DNA of 64,000 bases from Clostridia bacterium (GTDB lineage Bacteria; Bacillota; Clostridia; Oscillospirales; CAG-272). The position numbers and the translations under genes were made by a program. The stretch is from positions 62,001 through 126,000 of the forward strand of contig JAFQOG010000029.1 of the NCBI GenBank assembly GCA_017420755.1, in the 5' to 3' direction. This document shows positions 51,722 through 61,908 of the stretch, in pieces (the stretch's first letter is position 1; every line of letters begins with the position of its first letter). The notes under the pieces were generated by a model. That model was not told the origin of the DNA, ran no database searches, and saw only the letters and a program-made list of their open reading frames with translations.

Positions 51722-51747
51722 AAAAGACCACTTTTGGTGGTCTTTTA
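51722..51747 (+). terminator. Terminator after frr
   Basis: AAAAGACCAC, loop TTTT, GGTGGTCTTTTATT. uppS begins 17 bases later, so some read-through or a nearby promoter is needed for the downstream genes. Confidence 0.75.
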
Positions 51748-51763
51748 TTGGCTAAGGTGATAT

Positions 51764-52474
51764 ATGCTTTTTAATAAAAACAAAAACAAAGCCCCGCTAG
51801 TTGATGAGCGCTTATCTCATATCGCTTTTATAATGGATGGAAACGGAAGGTGGGCAAAATCTAGAGGCTTGCCAAGAAAGCTAGGGCACAAGCAAGGCGC
51901 GATAGCGTTTGAAAAAATAGTGCGTGAATGCTCTAAGCTTGGAATTAAGACCGTTACCGTTTATGCTTTTTCAACTGAAAATTGGAAAAGACCTAAGGAT
52001 GAGGTAGATGCTATTATGGACCTTTTGGCTGATTATGTTGAAAGGGCAAAGAGCGAGGACGGAACAAGATATGTGTTTTTGGGCGACAAATCTATATTAA
52101 GAGAGGATTTGCGCACCGAAATGGAAGAGCTCGAGGCAACCTCAAAAAACAGGGAATACACTCTAAATATAGCTTTTAATTATGGTGGTAGAGCTGAGCT
52201 TGTAAATGCCTTTAATGAGCTTGTAAGAGAAGGAAAAACAGAAATTACCGAGGACGATATTAGCTCTCATCTTTATACAAGAGATTCTCAAGATCCGGAT
52301 CTTATAGTAAGAACTGCAAACGAATGCAGAATTTCAAATTTTTTATTATGGCAATGTGCTTATTCCGAATTCTATTTCACCGATGTTCTATGGCCTGATT
52401 TTGATGAAAAAGAGCTATATAAAGCCATTAGAAGCTTTTATAAAAGAAAAAGAAACTTTGGAGATGTAAAATAA
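51764..52474 (+). CDS. uppS: Isoprenyl (undecaprenyl) diphosphate synthase
   Basis: A cis-prenyltransferase that makes the C55 carrier lipid for peptidoglycan. The signature IMDGNGRWAK (catalytic Asp25) and GHKQGA are followed by FSTENWKRP, LNIAFNYGGRAEL and PDLIVRTANECRISNF. The length is 236 residues. It heads the uppS-cdsA-dxr-rseP-ispG-polC run. Confidence 0.95.
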   Translation: MLFNKNKNKAPLVDERLSHIAFIMDGNGRWAKSRGLPRKLGHKQGAIAFEKIVRECSKLGIKTVTVYAFSTENWKRPKDEVDAIMDLLADYVERAKSEDGTRYVFLGDKSILREDLRTEMEELEATSKNREYTLNIAFNYGGRAELVNAFNELVREGKTEITEDDISSHLYTRDSQDPDLIVRTANECRISNFLLWQCAYSEFYFTDVLWPDFDEKELYKAIRSFYKRKRNFGDVK

Positions 52475-52485
52475 AGGAGTCTTTT

Positions 52486-53313
52486 ATGAAAACAAGGATT
52501 ATAACTGCAATTGTTGCAATTGCTATATTTGTTCCGATTTGTATTTTTTCAGATTATATTGTTTTTCCAATAGCTATGGCTATTTTGTCTGCTGTTGCTG
52601 TAAACGAAATGGCAAGGTGTTTAGGGTTTAATAAAAAGCTCGTTTTAACAATTCCTATGTATTTAATAGCTATACTTTTGCCAATATCAAGATTTTTACT
52701 AATTAAGCAATCACATTTCTTTATGTTAGCAATGATTTCGGTATTTTTTATGCTTATTTATTGCCTTACATATGTTATGCTAAGGAAAAATCAAGATAGA
52801 ATAAATGATGTCATCACATTTTATGGACTTTTTGTATATATAGTTGGATGCTTTTCATCAATCGTTTGCGTAAGATATATGGCAGGCGGAAAATACATTT
52901 ATTTGCTTATCTTCCTTGGCGCTTGGGTGTGCGATACATTTGCTTATTTTACAGGAAAATTCCTTGGAAAGCATAAGCTCATTCCTGAAATCAGCCCTAA
53001 AAAGACCGTTGAAGGCTCAATCGGCGGAATTGTTTTTACAATAATAGCCTTTGTTGTTTACGGACTTATTGTAAATAATAATTTTGGAGATAAAATTAAA
53101 ATATCATATGTTCTTCTTGTAATTTTAGGTCTTGCATCATCTATTATTTCTCAAATTGGTGATCTTGTGGCATCCTCAATTAAGCGTCAGTACGAAATTA
53201 AGGATTACGGAAGACTTTTCCCGGGACACGGAGGCGTTCTTGATCGATTCGATAGTGTAATGCTTGTAGCTCCCGTAACTTATATTGTATTTTTAATTGC
53301 ATCTGTAATTTAA
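52486..53313 (+). CDS. cdsA: Phosphatidate cytidylyltransferase
   Basis: CdsA makes CDP-diacylglycerol from phosphatidic acid and CTP in the membrane. The 275-residue polytopic protein ends with the family signature ASSIKRQYEIKDYGRLFPGH-GGVLDRFDS. Seven or eight hydrophobic segments are visible. It lies 11 bases after uppS. Confidence 0.95.
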   Translation: MKTRIITAIVAIAIFVPICIFSDYIVFPIAMAILSAVAVNEMARCLGFNKKLVLTIPMYLIAILLPISRFLLIKQSHFFMLAMISVFFMLIYCLTYVMLRKNQDRINDVITFYGLFVYIVGCFSSIVCVRYMAGGKYIYLLIFLGAWVCDTFAYFTGKFLGKHKLIPEISPKKTVEGSIGGIVFTIIAFVVYGLIVNNNFGDKIKISYVLLVILGLASSIISQIGDLVASSIKRQYEIKDYGRLFPGHGGVLDRFDSVMLVAPVTYIVFLIASVI

Positions 53314-53322
53314 GAGGAAAAA

Positions 53323-54489
53323 ATGAACACAGAAAATATAAAGCTTGCCATTTTAGGCTCGACTGGCTCTGTTGGAAAGCAAAGCGTCGAGGTTGCGTTA
53401 AATCTAGGCGCTCGTGTGGAGCTTTTAATGGCGCATTCAAATATAGATGAGCTAGAGAGGCAAGCACGCCTTTTAAAGCCCAAAATTTGTGTTATAACCG
53501 ACGAGAATAGGGCAAACGAGCTTAGGCTTCGTCTAAATGACACAAGCATCAATGTTTATTCGGGTGAAAAAAGCGCGATTGAAGCTATTTGTGAGTGTGA
53601 TGCCGATGTAGGCGTAAATGCCGTTTCTGGTTTTGCAGGCTTATATCCCGCCTTAGCACTTGCTAAAAGTGGAAAAAGGATAGCAATGTCAAACAAGGAA
53701 GCAATTGTTGTTGCCTATAAGTTTTTGCTTGATGAAATTCGCAAAGGTGGCTCGGAGCTAATCCCTGTTGATAGTGAGCATAGCGCTATTTTTCAATGCT
53801 TACAGGGCAGAGTGGGAAATAATATTAAAAAGATCATTCTCACATCATCTGGTGGCCCTTTTAGAGGCAAAACACGAAATGAGCTTCTGAAAATCACTGC
53901 AAGCGATGCACTAAGTCACCCCACATGGAAAATGGGAGCGAAAATTACAATAGATAGTGCTTCTTTAATGAATAAGGGCTTTGAGGTTATCGAGGCAGTT
54001 AGACTTTTTGGAGTTTCACCGGATCAGGTTCAAGTAGTTGTTCATCCTCAAAGTATAATGCATTCGGCTGTTGAATATATTGATAATAGCGTTATTGCTC
54101 AAATGGGAGCTCCCGATATGAGAACATGCATTCAATATGCGATTACTTATCCGCAAAGAAGAGAGCCACTTGCTAAGGCTCTTGATTTTGCCTCTATTGG
54201 TGCATTGACCTTTGAAAACCCCGATATGAATACATTTTCACTACTTTCTCTTGCGTTTTATGCAATTGAGGAGGATGGAATTTTGCCATCCGCTCTTAAT
54301 GCAAGTGATGAGGTTGCAGTTGATGCGTTTTTGAAGGGTAAAATAGGCTTTGTTGATGTTTTTGATATTGTATCTAAGGTCGTTTATGGCTTTGAAAATA
54401 TAAAAAATCCATCACTTGAGGACATATACAATGCCGATAGAGAGGCTAGAATAAAAACCCTTGAGCAAATTAATAGCTTCCTAAAATAA
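53323..54489 (+). CDS. dxr: 1-deoxy-D-xylulose 5-phosphate reductoisomerase
   Basis: Dxr catalyses the first committed step of the MEP isoprenoid pathway, using NADPH. The 388-residue protein has the NADPH motif LGSTGSVGKQS at about 10-20, SNKEAIVVA, the metal-binding PVDSEHSAIFQ and the loop HPTWKMGAKITIDSA. ispG lies two genes downstream. Confidence 0.95.
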   Translation: MNTENIKLAILGSTGSVGKQSVEVALNLGARVELLMAHSNIDELERQARLLKPKICVITDENRANELRLRLNDTSINVYSGEKSAIEAICECDADVGVNAVSGFAGLYPALALAKSGKRIAMSNKEAIVVAYKFLLDEIRKGGSELIPVDSEHSAIFQCLQGRVGNNIKKIILTSSGGPFRGKTRNELLKITASDALSHPTWKMGAKITIDSASLMNKGFEVIEAVRLFGVSPDQVQVVVHPQSIMHSAVEYIDNSVIAQMGAPDMRTCIQYAITYPQRREPLAKALDFASIGALTFENPDMNTFSLLSLAFYAIEEDGILPSALNASDEVAVDAFLKGKIGFVDVFDIVSKVVYGFENIKNPSLEDIYNADREARIKTLEQINSFLK

Positions 54490-54502
54490 TTCGAGGTATA
54501 AA

Positions 54503-55531
54503 ATGATAATTTTGTATATCCTGATAGCAATTTTAGCATTTGGATTTTTGATTTTTATTCATGAACTGGGACATTTTATCTTTGCCAAGAAATTCGGTGT
54601 TGCAATCACCGAATTTTCAATAGGAATGGGTCCTAAAATAATATCAAAAAAGGGCAAGGATGGAGTTGAATATTGCCTAAAAGCGCTTCCAATTGGTGGA
54701 TATGTTGCTATGGTAGGAGAGGACGAGGAAAGCGACAATCCCAATTCCTTTGACAAAAAGCCTGCGTGGCAAAGATTTATCATCGTTATCTCCGGAGCGC
54801 TAATGAATTTACTAGTTGGCATAATAATCATTACAATTCTTATGTCAACACATTCTGTTTTTGGCTCTACAACCATTTCGGGATTTGCAGAGGGGGCAAA
54901 ATCAGAGCAATCAGGACTTATGGTTCGTGACGAGATAATTAAAATTAATAATTCGCGAGTTCATATTTCAAGCGAGCTAAGCTATGAAATTATGCGAAAT
55001 GGCTATGAAAGTGTTTCTGTCACTGTAATAAGAAACGGAGAACAGATGACAATTGAAAATGTCCAATTTCCACAAACTGTTTCACAGGGAGTTGTTTTTG
55101 GAATGCCTGATTTTAGTGTTGCTCCTATAAAGAAAACATTTTCTACAATTGTAAAAAACTCCTTTTTCACCTGTAAATCAACAATAAAAATGATTTGGGA
55201 ATCACTTTTTGACTTGATTACGGGCAGATATGGAGTAGAGGCGGTTTCTGGACCTATTGGAGTTACCGGTGCTATAACAGATGCCGCTAAAACAGGTGCA
55301 TATTCATTGTTCTATTTGGTGGCTGTCATCGCTATTAATTTAGGAGTTTTTAATCTGTTGCCAATACCAGCGCTTGATGGTGGTACTTTACTTTTGCTAA
55401 TTGTTGAGATGATTTTTAAAAAAAGGCTACCACCAAGAATAGAAGCAGGAATAAAGGCTGTGGGCTTTGCTATGTTTATGCTTCTTTTTGTAGTAATTTC
55501 ATTAAAGGATATAATTTATCTTTTTAAATAA
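54503..55531 (+). CDS. rseP: RIP zinc metalloprotease RseP
   Basis: An intramembrane site-2 protease. The zinc motif HELGH is at 20-24 in the first transmembrane helix. One PDZ domain (about 125-190) follows, and the second motif NLLPIPALDGG is near the C-terminus. The 342-residue length is the short, single-PDZ form usual in Bacillota. Its likely substrates are anti-sigma factors or signal-peptide remnants. Confidence 0.94.
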   Translation: MIILYILIAILAFGFLIFIHELGHFIFAKKFGVAITEFSIGMGPKIISKKGKDGVEYCLKALPIGGYVAMVGEDEESDNPNSFDKKPAWQRFIIVISGALMNLLVGIIIITILMSTHSVFGSTTISGFAEGAKSEQSGLMVRDEIIKINNSRVHISSELSYEIMRNGYESVSVTVIRNGEQMTIENVQFPQTVSQGVVFGMPDFSVAPIKKTFSTIVKNSFFTCKSTIKMIWESLFDLITGRYGVEAVSGPIGVTGAITDAAKTGAYSLFYLVAVIAINLGVFNLLPIPALDGGTLLLLIVEMIFKKRLPPRIEAGIKAVGFAMFMLLFVVISLKDIIYLFK

Positions 55532-55540
55532 GAGGGAAAA

Positions 55541-56629
55541 ATGACATATAATGATATAAGACGCAAAACAAGACGCGTTAAAATCGGAAACAAGGAAATA
55601 GGCGCTACAAGCCCTATTCTTATACAATCCATGACAAATACTGACACCGCTGATGCTAGCGCAACAATCGCTCAAATAGAGGCTCTCGAGATGGCTGGAT
55701 GCGATATTGCACGCATTACTGTGCCAAATTTTGAATGTGTGTCAACAATTTCGAAGATAAAAGCAACCAATATTAAAATTCCAATTGTTGCTGATATTCA
55801 TTTTGATTATAAAATAGCTTTAGAATGCGTTAAGGCAGGGGTTGATAAAATTAGAATAAATCCTGGAAATATCGGTGATGAGGGAAGAATTAGAGAGGTA
55901 GTGCTTGCGTGTAAGGCTAACGGAATTCCAATAAGAATAGGTGTAAACGGTGGCTCTCTTGAAAAGCATATTCTTGAAAAATATGGATCTCCAACCCCTG
56001 AAGCGTTGGCTGAGAGCGCATTTTATCATATTTCACTACTAGAAAAATTTAATTTTGAGGATATTGTTGTATCTGTAAAGTCCTCTAATGTAAGAAATAT
56101 GATATTAGCCAATAGAATTATTTCTCAAAAATGCGATTATCCAATCCATTTAGGAGTTACAGAGGCGGGAGATGATTATAGCGGACTTGTAAAAAGCTCT
56201 GCCGGAATTGGATCGCTGCTGTGTGATGGAATAGGGGATACTATTAGAGTTTCTTTAACTGCTGATCCCACAAAGGAAATTTACGCAGGTAAGGAAATTT
56301 TGGCGTCGCTTGGCTTTAATCAAGGCGGAGCTATAAAAATTGTATCTTGCCCAACCTGCGGAAGAACCAAAATAGATCTTATCTCTCTTTCTAAAGCTTT
56401 TAAGGAAGCAACAAGGGGGCTCGATACAAAAGGGAAAACAATTAGCGTTGCGCTAATGGGTTGCGTTGTAAATGGTCCTGGCGAGGCAAGAGAATGTGAT
56501 ATTGGAATTGCCGGCGCCAATAAAGAGGCAGTTCTATTTAAAAATGGAAAAATAATAAGAAAAATTGACGAGAGCGAGATAATAAGCTCTCTTATTAAGG
56601 AAATTAAAATAATAATTGACGAAAAATAA
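55541..56629 (+). CDS. ispG: 4-hydroxy-3-methylbut-2-en-1-yl diphosphate synthase
   Basis: A [4Fe-4S] enzyme of the MEP pathway. The TIM-barrel N-terminal part has QSMTNTDTAD and VADIHFDYKIAL. The cluster-binding cysteines are in VSCPTCGRT and in GCVVNGPGEARE. The length of 362 residues is the normal single-insert bacterial form. With dxr and uppS it forms an isoprenoid block. Confidence 0.96.
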   Translation: MTYNDIRRKTRRVKIGNKEIGATSPILIQSMTNTDTADASATIAQIEALEMAGCDIARITVPNFECVSTISKIKATNIKIPIVADIHFDYKIALECVKAGVDKIRINPGNIGDEGRIREVVLACKANGIPIRIGVNGGSLEKHILEKYGSPTPEALAESAFYHISLLEKFNFEDIVVSVKSSNVRNMILANRIISQKCDYPIHLGVTEAGDDYSGLVKSSAGIGSLLCDGIGDTIRVSLTADPTKEIYAGKEILASLGFNQGGAIKIVSCPTCGRTKIDLISLSKAFKEATRGLDTKGKTISVALMGCVVNGPGEARECDIGIAGANKEAVLFKNGKIIRKIDESEIISSLIKEIKIIIDEK

Positions 56630-56638
56630 GGACTTATA

Positions 56639-59600
56639 ATGAATTTAATAGAGAGATTTCCAAAATATACGCCAAGCGATAGATTTGTATCTCTTATGCA
56701 AGATGGCGAGGTTGTCGCTACAAGAGTTGATAAGGAAACTCGTATGATGGAGGTGGATGTAAAATTTACCGATATTATGCGAAAGGACAAGCTATACGAC
56801 TTGGAAAACGAAATTAAGGAGGCGTATGCTCTTAATAGGCTGAGAATTTGCCCTAAGTATCCGTCCACCTTCTTTTCAATAGATTACATAGATGATATTA
56901 TTCTTGAAAGCTATCAGCGAGGAGCTGTTACAAGAGGCTTTTTTAATGATTTTTCTATAAATTATTCCAATGGAACAATAGAGATAAAAATTCCATTTGT
57001 TCAAGGTGGTATTGATTTGCTCGATAGCGGAAGAACTAACGAGGTTATTTCAAATATCATTTTTAACGAATTTGGAATAAGAATTCCTGTTACAATTTCT
57101 CAAAGAGAGGATTTTGTAAAAACCACATCAAACTTTGAGGCTGATCAGCTGGCAGAGCTAAGAAGGGCTCTTGAAGCTAGTGCGCCTACAAGCTCTAAGC
57201 CCGATGCATCGACTCGAGAGGCAGAGGAAAGAGAAATGCGTGCTAATTTCAAACGCACCAATTCCTTCGCCGGTGAGGGTGTCGTTACTTCTGTGGGAGA
57301 TGGAAAAATCAAGTGTGGAGAAACGATTTTTGATATTTCAGCACCGGAGTATGTGTTTGGTGAGGAATTTACAATTGAAAATGTTGTTCCCATTGCAAAT
57401 TTAAAGGATGGAATGCATGCGGTTTGCGTACTTGGACGAGTTTTTCAAATTAACGAAAAGCCTATAAAAAGAGGAAAAAGCCTTGCTATAAGCATAGGAA
57501 TAACAGACAATATTTCCTCGATTTATCTTAAAGTTACAATTGACGCAGATAAAAAAGAGGAGCTGGGCTCACTTTTTGAAAAGGGTTGTGCATATGCGAT
57601 CAAGGGTAATGTGAAAATCGATACCTTTGATAACGAAATGTTTATTAGCTATGTTGATGTTAGTAAGATAAAGGTTATTTCAAGAACCGATGATGCGCCA
57701 GTAAAGAGAGTAGAGCTTCATTTGCACACAATGATGTCGCAAATGGACGCTACAATAGACCCTGCCGAAATCGTTAATTTGGCAAGAAAATGGGGGCATA
57801 AGGCGGTTGCAATTACTGACCATGGAAATGTCCAAGGCTTTCCACCGGCTATGCTTGCATCAGAGGACAGGAATTCTCCTCATATGAATGTAATATATGG
57901 TATGGAGGCATACTTTGTCAACGATACAAGCCTTCCAATTTATGGAGATAAAAAGCAATCCTTTGACGATGAATTTTGTGTATTTGACCTTGAAACAACG
58001 GGCCTTTCAAGAGTTAATGATAAAATTACCGAAATTGGTGCTGTAATCGTTAAAAACGGCGAGATTGTAGATACATATAGCTCCTTGGTTAATCCTATGA
58101 TGGAATTAAGCGAGGAGAATATGAATCTTACAGGAATTACTAACGAAATGGTTAGTGGCGCTCGCCCAATTGAAGAGGTTTTGCCAGAATTTTTAGCCTT
58201 TGCCGGCAATAGAATGCTTGTAGCTCATAATGCAGGCTTTGATACCGGTTTCATTCGTAGAGAATGTCGTGCTCAGGGCTTGGAATTTAATAATTCATAT
58301 CTTGATACATTAGGACTTTCTAGATTTGTTAACTCAGAGCTTAAAAAGCATAAGCTCGACATTGTTGCGAAGCATTTAAAGGTTGGCGATTTTGAGCATC
58401 ACAGAGCCTTAGCCGATGCTGAAATTACAGGCAAAATTCTTATAGTAATGCTTGAAAAGCTGAAAAACGATGGTGTTGATGATACGGAAAAGCTAATAAA
58501 TGCTATACAAGCAAATACAGATCCATTAAAGCTTGATATGTATCACCAAATAATTCTTGTAAAGAATAAAATTGGATTGAAGAATCTCTACAAGCTTATT
58601 TCTGATAGCTACCTAAAATATTATAAGGGAAGACCAAGAATACCTAAAACAAGGCTTGCCGAGCTAAGAGAGGGCTTAATTATCGGCTCTGCTTGTGAGG
58701 CGGGAGAAGTATTCAAGGCAATTAAGGACAACCGAAGCGAAGAAGATATCGAGGAAATTGCTAGCTTTTATGATTATCTTGAAATTCAACCCCTTTGCAA
58801 CAATATGTTCATGGTTGCAAAAGGAGAGGCGACAGTTGAGGATTTAAAGAATTTTAATCGTAAAATAATTGAATTAGGTGAAAAGCTAGAAAAGCCTGTT
58901 GTCGCAACCTGTGATGCACATTTCTTGAATAAAGAGGATGAAATAGTTAGAAAAATCATTCTCAGCGGTCAAAAATACGATGACGCCGACAGAGATATAG
59001 GACTTTATTTCCGTACCACCGAGGAAATGCTTGCTGAATTTGAGTATTTGGGCAAGGAAAAGGCGTATGAGGTGGTTGTTACAAACACAAACAAAATTGC
59101 TGATATGATTCAGTATGATGAGATTCGCCCATTCCCCAAGGGTACATTCACTCCTCACATGGACGGAGCAGAAGAGGACCTTGAAAAAATGTGTTGGGAC
59201 AGGGCAAAAAGCATGTACGAGTTTGAGGGGACTATTCCAGAGGTTGTTGCCTCTCGTCTTGATAAGGAGCTAACATCTATTATTAAAAACGGATTTGCAG
59301 TTCTTTATATGATTGCCCAAAAGCTCGTATATCAAAGCGAAAGCTTAGGATATCTAGTTGGCTCTCGTGGATCTGTTGGATCGTCATTTGTTGCTACAAT
59401 GGCGGGAATTTCTGAGGTTAACCCTCTCCAACCACATTACAGATGTCCTATGTGTCATTATAGTGAATTTATCACAGATGGTAGCGTGGGCTCTGGCTTT
59501 GACCTTCCTAATAAGAATTGTCCACATTGTAACACTAAAATGGATCAAGATGGACATGATATACCTTTTGAAACCTTCCTTGGCTTCTATGGTGATAAAT

Positions 59601-61039
59601 CTCCCGATATTGACCTTAACTTCTCAGGCGATGTTCAAGGAAAAATTCATAAATATACTGAAGAGCTATTTGGCGCTGAAAATGTGTTTAGGGCGGGAAC
59701 AATCGGTGGTATAGCTGAAAAAACCGCTTTTGGATACATTATGAAGTATATGGACGAGCATGAGCTAAGCGTTAATAAGGCTGAAATTGATCGTCTTGTT
59801 AAAATGTGTACAGGTATTAAAAGAACCACGGGTCAGCACCCCGGTGGAATAGTTGTTGTGCCTAAGGAAAACGAAATTTACGATTTTTGTCCGGTACAGC
59901 ATCCTGCCGATGACCCAAATTCAGATATAGTTACTACACATTTCACATTTGAATATTTGCACGATACCTTGCTTAAGCTTGACGAGCTAGGACACGATAT
60001 GCCAACCAAATATAAGGCAATAGAAACCTATACGGGAACATCTGTTTTAGATGTTCCAATGAACGACCCTGCTGTTTACGAGCTTTTCTTATCAACCGAA
60101 TCTATTGGTGGTAAGGATCTGCTTAAGGCATTGGATTGCAAGGTCGGAACCTTTGGACTTCCGGAATTTGGAACTAAATTCGTACAACAGATGCTAGAGG
60201 ACGCAAGGCCAAAGAATTTTTCTGACCTTTTGCAAATTTCTGGTCTTTCGCATGGTACTGATGTATGGCTAGGAAATGCTAAGGACTTAATTGACGATGG
60301 AATTTGTACAATTTCTGAGGTTATAGGAACTCGTGATAGTATTATGACATACCTTTTGTATAAGGGCGTTCCACCTAAAGATGCATTTCAAATAATGGAG
60401 GACACTCGAAAAGGAAAAGCCCCAAAAACATTTACGCCCGAGCGTATTCAAATGCTTAAGGACCATAATGTTCCCGATTGGTATATTGATAGCTGTCTTA
60501 AGATTAAATATATGTTCCCTAAGGCGCATGCTGCGGCATATGTTATATCTGCTATTCGTCTTGGTTGGTATAAGGTACACATGCCTCTGGAATTTTATTC
60601 GGCGTATTTAACAGTTGCACCGGGTGGTTTTGAGGCATCGATGGTCGCTGATGGTATGTCAGGAATATTAAACTGGATTTCCTCTCTTGAATCAAAGGGA
60701 AATGAAGCAACCCAAAAGGAGAAGGAGCAAGTTGTCGCTCTTCAGCTCGCTTATGAGTGCCTTGCAAGAGGAATTGAATTTTTACCCGTTGATTTAATGA
60801 AATCGGACGCATTTAAATTCTTGCCGGAGGACGGAAAAATCAGACTTCCTTTTTCATCTATTGCCGGAATTGGTGACAATGCTGCCGAAAAAATTGCACA
60901 GGTAAGAGATGCGGGCGGAATATTCTCGGTCGAGGATTTCCAACAGTGCTCAAGGCTTTCTAATTCAGTTATTAGGACATTGAGGGAAAACGGAGTTTTC
61001 GCTAATTTGGCTCAAACAAATCAAATTTCCATGTTTTAA
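56639..61039 (+). CDS. polC: DNA polymerase III, PolC-type alpha subunit
   Basis: The replicative polymerase of low-GC Gram-positives, with built-in proofreading. Its 1466 residues run as N-terminal domain, OB domain, PHP domain (HLHTMMSQMDAT at about 360), an inserted DEDDh exonuclease (FCVFDLETTG at about 447-456) and the polymerase core. The core has the palm aspartates in PDIDLNFSGD (about 989) and GIKRTTGQHPGGIVVVP. The C-terminal domain ends with QTNQISMF, the beta-clamp-binding tail. Confidence 0.97.
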   Translation: MNLIERFPKYTPSDRFVSLMQDGEVVATRVDKETRMMEVDVKFTDIMRKDKLYDLENEIKEAYALNRLRICPKYPSTFFSIDYIDDIILESYQRGAVTRGFFNDFSINYSNGTIEIKIPFVQGGIDLLDSGRTNEVISNIIFNEFGIRIPVTISQREDFVKTTSNFEADQLAELRRALEASAPTSSKPDASTREAEEREMRANFKRTNSFAGEGVVTSVGDGKIKCGETIFDISAPEYVFGEEFTIENVVPIANLKDGMHAVCVLGRVFQINEKPIKRGKSLAISIGITDNISSIYLKVTIDADKKEELGSLFEKGCAYAIKGNVKIDTFDNEMFISYVDVSKIKVISRTDDAPVKRVELHLHTMMSQMDATIDPAEIVNLARKWGHKAVAITDHGNVQGFPPAMLASEDRNSPHMNVIYGMEAYFVNDTSLPIYGDKKQSFDDEFCVFDLETTGLSRVNDKITEIGAVIVKNGEIVDTYSSLVNPMMELSEENMNLTGITNEMVSGARPIEEVLPEFLAFAGNRMLVAHNAGFDTGFIRRECRAQGLEFNNSYLDTLGLSRFVNSELKKHKLDIVAKHLKVGDFEHHRALADAEITGKILIVMLEKLKNDGVDDTEKLINAIQANTDPLKLDMYHQIILVKNKIGLKNLYKLISDSYLKYYKGRPRIPKTRLAELREGLIIGSACEAGEVFKAIKDNRSEEDIEEIASFYDYLEIQPLCNNMFMVAKGEATVEDLKNFNRKIIELGEKLEKPVVATCDAHFLNKEDEIVRKIILSGQKYDDADRDIGLYFRTTEEMLAEFEYLGKEKAYEVVVTNTNKIADMIQYDEIRPFPKGTFTPHMDGAEEDLEKMCWDRAKSMYEFEGTIPEVVASRLDKELTSIIKNGFAVLYMIAQKLVYQSESLGYLVGSRGSVGSSFVATMAGISEVNPLQPHYRCPMCHYSEFITDGSVGSGFDLPNKNCPHCNTKMDQDGHDIPFETFLGFYGDKSPDIDLNFSGDVQGKIHKYTEELFGAENVFRAGTIGGIAEKTAFGYIMKYMDEHELSVNKAEIDRLVKMCTGIKRTTGQHPGGIVVVPKENEIYDFCPVQHPADDPNSDIVTTHFTFEYLHDTLLKLDELGHDMPTKYKAIETYTGTSVLDVPMNDPAVYELFLSTESIGGKDLLKALDCKVGTFGLPEFGTKFVQQMLEDARPKNFSDLLQISGLSHGTDVWLGNAKDLIDDGICTISEVIGTRDSIMTYLLYKGVPPKDAFQIMEDTRKGKAPKTFTPERIQMLKDHNVPDWYIDSCLKIKYMFPKAHAAAYVISAIRLGWYKVHMPLEFYSAYLTVAPGGFEASMVADGMSGILNWISSLESKGNEATQKEKEQVVALQLAYECLARGIEFLPVDLMKSDAFKFLPEDGKIRLPFSSIAGIGDNAAEKIAQVRDAGGIFSVEDFQQCSRLSNSVIRTLRENGVFANLAQTNQISMF

Positions 61040-61042
61040 AGA

Positions 61043-61074
61043 AAAATCCCACTTCAATTTGAAGTGGGATTTTG
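61043..61074. terminator. Shared terminator between polC and the regulator gene
   Basis: AAAATCCCACTTC, loop AATTT, GAAGTGGGATTTTG. Confidence 0.85.
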
Positions 61075-61075
61075 T

Positions 61076-61783
61076 TTATAGCTTCTTTTTCATGTTTTCA
61101 ATGGCGCAAGCCTTAAGAGATGAGAAAATTTCTTCAAAGTATGGCTTTTTTAGGGTTATTATTTTGTTTGGAGTAAAAACATGCTCAATTCCTTTGCGCT
61201 TGGCGTTAGTATGTATGATATTTCCATATACGCTTAATATACATTTTTGAGGAAATTCAAAAAGTAAAATTTCATTGTCCGTTTTTAAGGAATTAGCAAT
61301 GAATTCTTCCTTGTTAATTATATTGAATTCCTTTGGAAAGAGAGGAGCGCTTTCTTCGTAACAGCTAACATATACGCCATGACAAAATTTCTTATAATCA
61401 TCGCGTAAGGTAATTGATCTTACAACTCTTTGCACAACCTCGCTCAAGGGTATGGTATAGACAAATTTAATTTTATCAAATCTTTCGATTGCATATAGCT
61501 CGGTATTTATAAAAATACAGCTAAAGCACTCCTTAGACTCCTCGACATAAACACAATAATGAAGGTCAGAAACTGCGTATTTAACCTTGCGTCTGCCTGG
61601 AGTTCCTTGTTTTTCTGTATATGTTTTAATAAAATTTCTTTTTGTTAGGTCATCACAAACCTTTTCGACGGTTGTGTGACTAATACCCAGTCTTTTGCTG
61701 ATTTCTAAAACAGTGCTTATACCATTTGAAATTTCATTAAATACATTAATAGAATTTATTTTTAACATTTCTTCATGTTTCAT
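61076..61783 (-). CDS. ROK/MarR-like winged-helix regulator lacking a clear sugar-kinase domain
   Basis: A 235-residue protein. The N-terminal 70 residues are a winged HTH (EISNGISTVLEISKRLGI, HTTVEKVCDDLTKRNFIKT, TPGRRKVKYAVS) like that of NagC/XylR ROK repressors. The rest is about 160 residues, shorter than a ROK domain, and lacks the ROK zinc motif and ATP loop. It is divergent from the SPFH-ACP pair with abutting promoters, so it may regulate them. It could be a degenerate ROK protein with a new ligand. Confidence 0.65.
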   Translation of the reverse strand: MKHEEMLKINSINVFNEISNGISTVLEISKRLGISHTTVEKVCDDLTKRNFIKTYTEKQGTPGRRKVKYAVSDLHYCVYVEESKECFSCIFINTELYAIERFDKIKFVYTIPLSEVVQRVVRSITLRDDYKKFCHGVYVSCYEESAPLFPKEFNIINKEEFIANSLKTDNEILLFEFPQKCILSVYGNIIHTNAKRKGIEHVFTPNKIITLKKPYFEEIFSSLKACAIENMKKKL

Positions 61784-61801
61784 TAAATATCACCCATAAA
61801 A

Positions 61802-61830
61802 ATTATAAATAATTCTTTGTCCAATGTCAA
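61802..61830 (-). promoter_or_regulatory. Promoter of the ROK-like regulator
   Basis: On the minus strand, TTGACA and TATAAT are separated by 17 bases, a consensus match at both hexamers. Confidence 0.75.
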
Positions 61831-61847
61831 TAAAATTACCGAAAATA

Positions 61848-61876
61848 TTGAAAAATAGTGATTTATATGATATAAT
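61848..61876 (+). promoter_or_regulatory. Promoter of the SPFH-ACP pair
   Basis: TTGAAA (61848-61853), 17 bases, TATAAT (61871-61876). It lies 17 bases from the divergent regulator promoter. Confidence 0.7.
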
Positions 61877-61908
61877 TATAGGGAATTCATTAAAGGAGGA
61901 TTTATATT

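Noticed and set aside
56320..56868. A 182-codon minus-strand frame across the ispG-polC junction
   Set aside because: It is antisense to two certain genes and is low in complexity (Ser/Ile-rich), as expected of a shadow.
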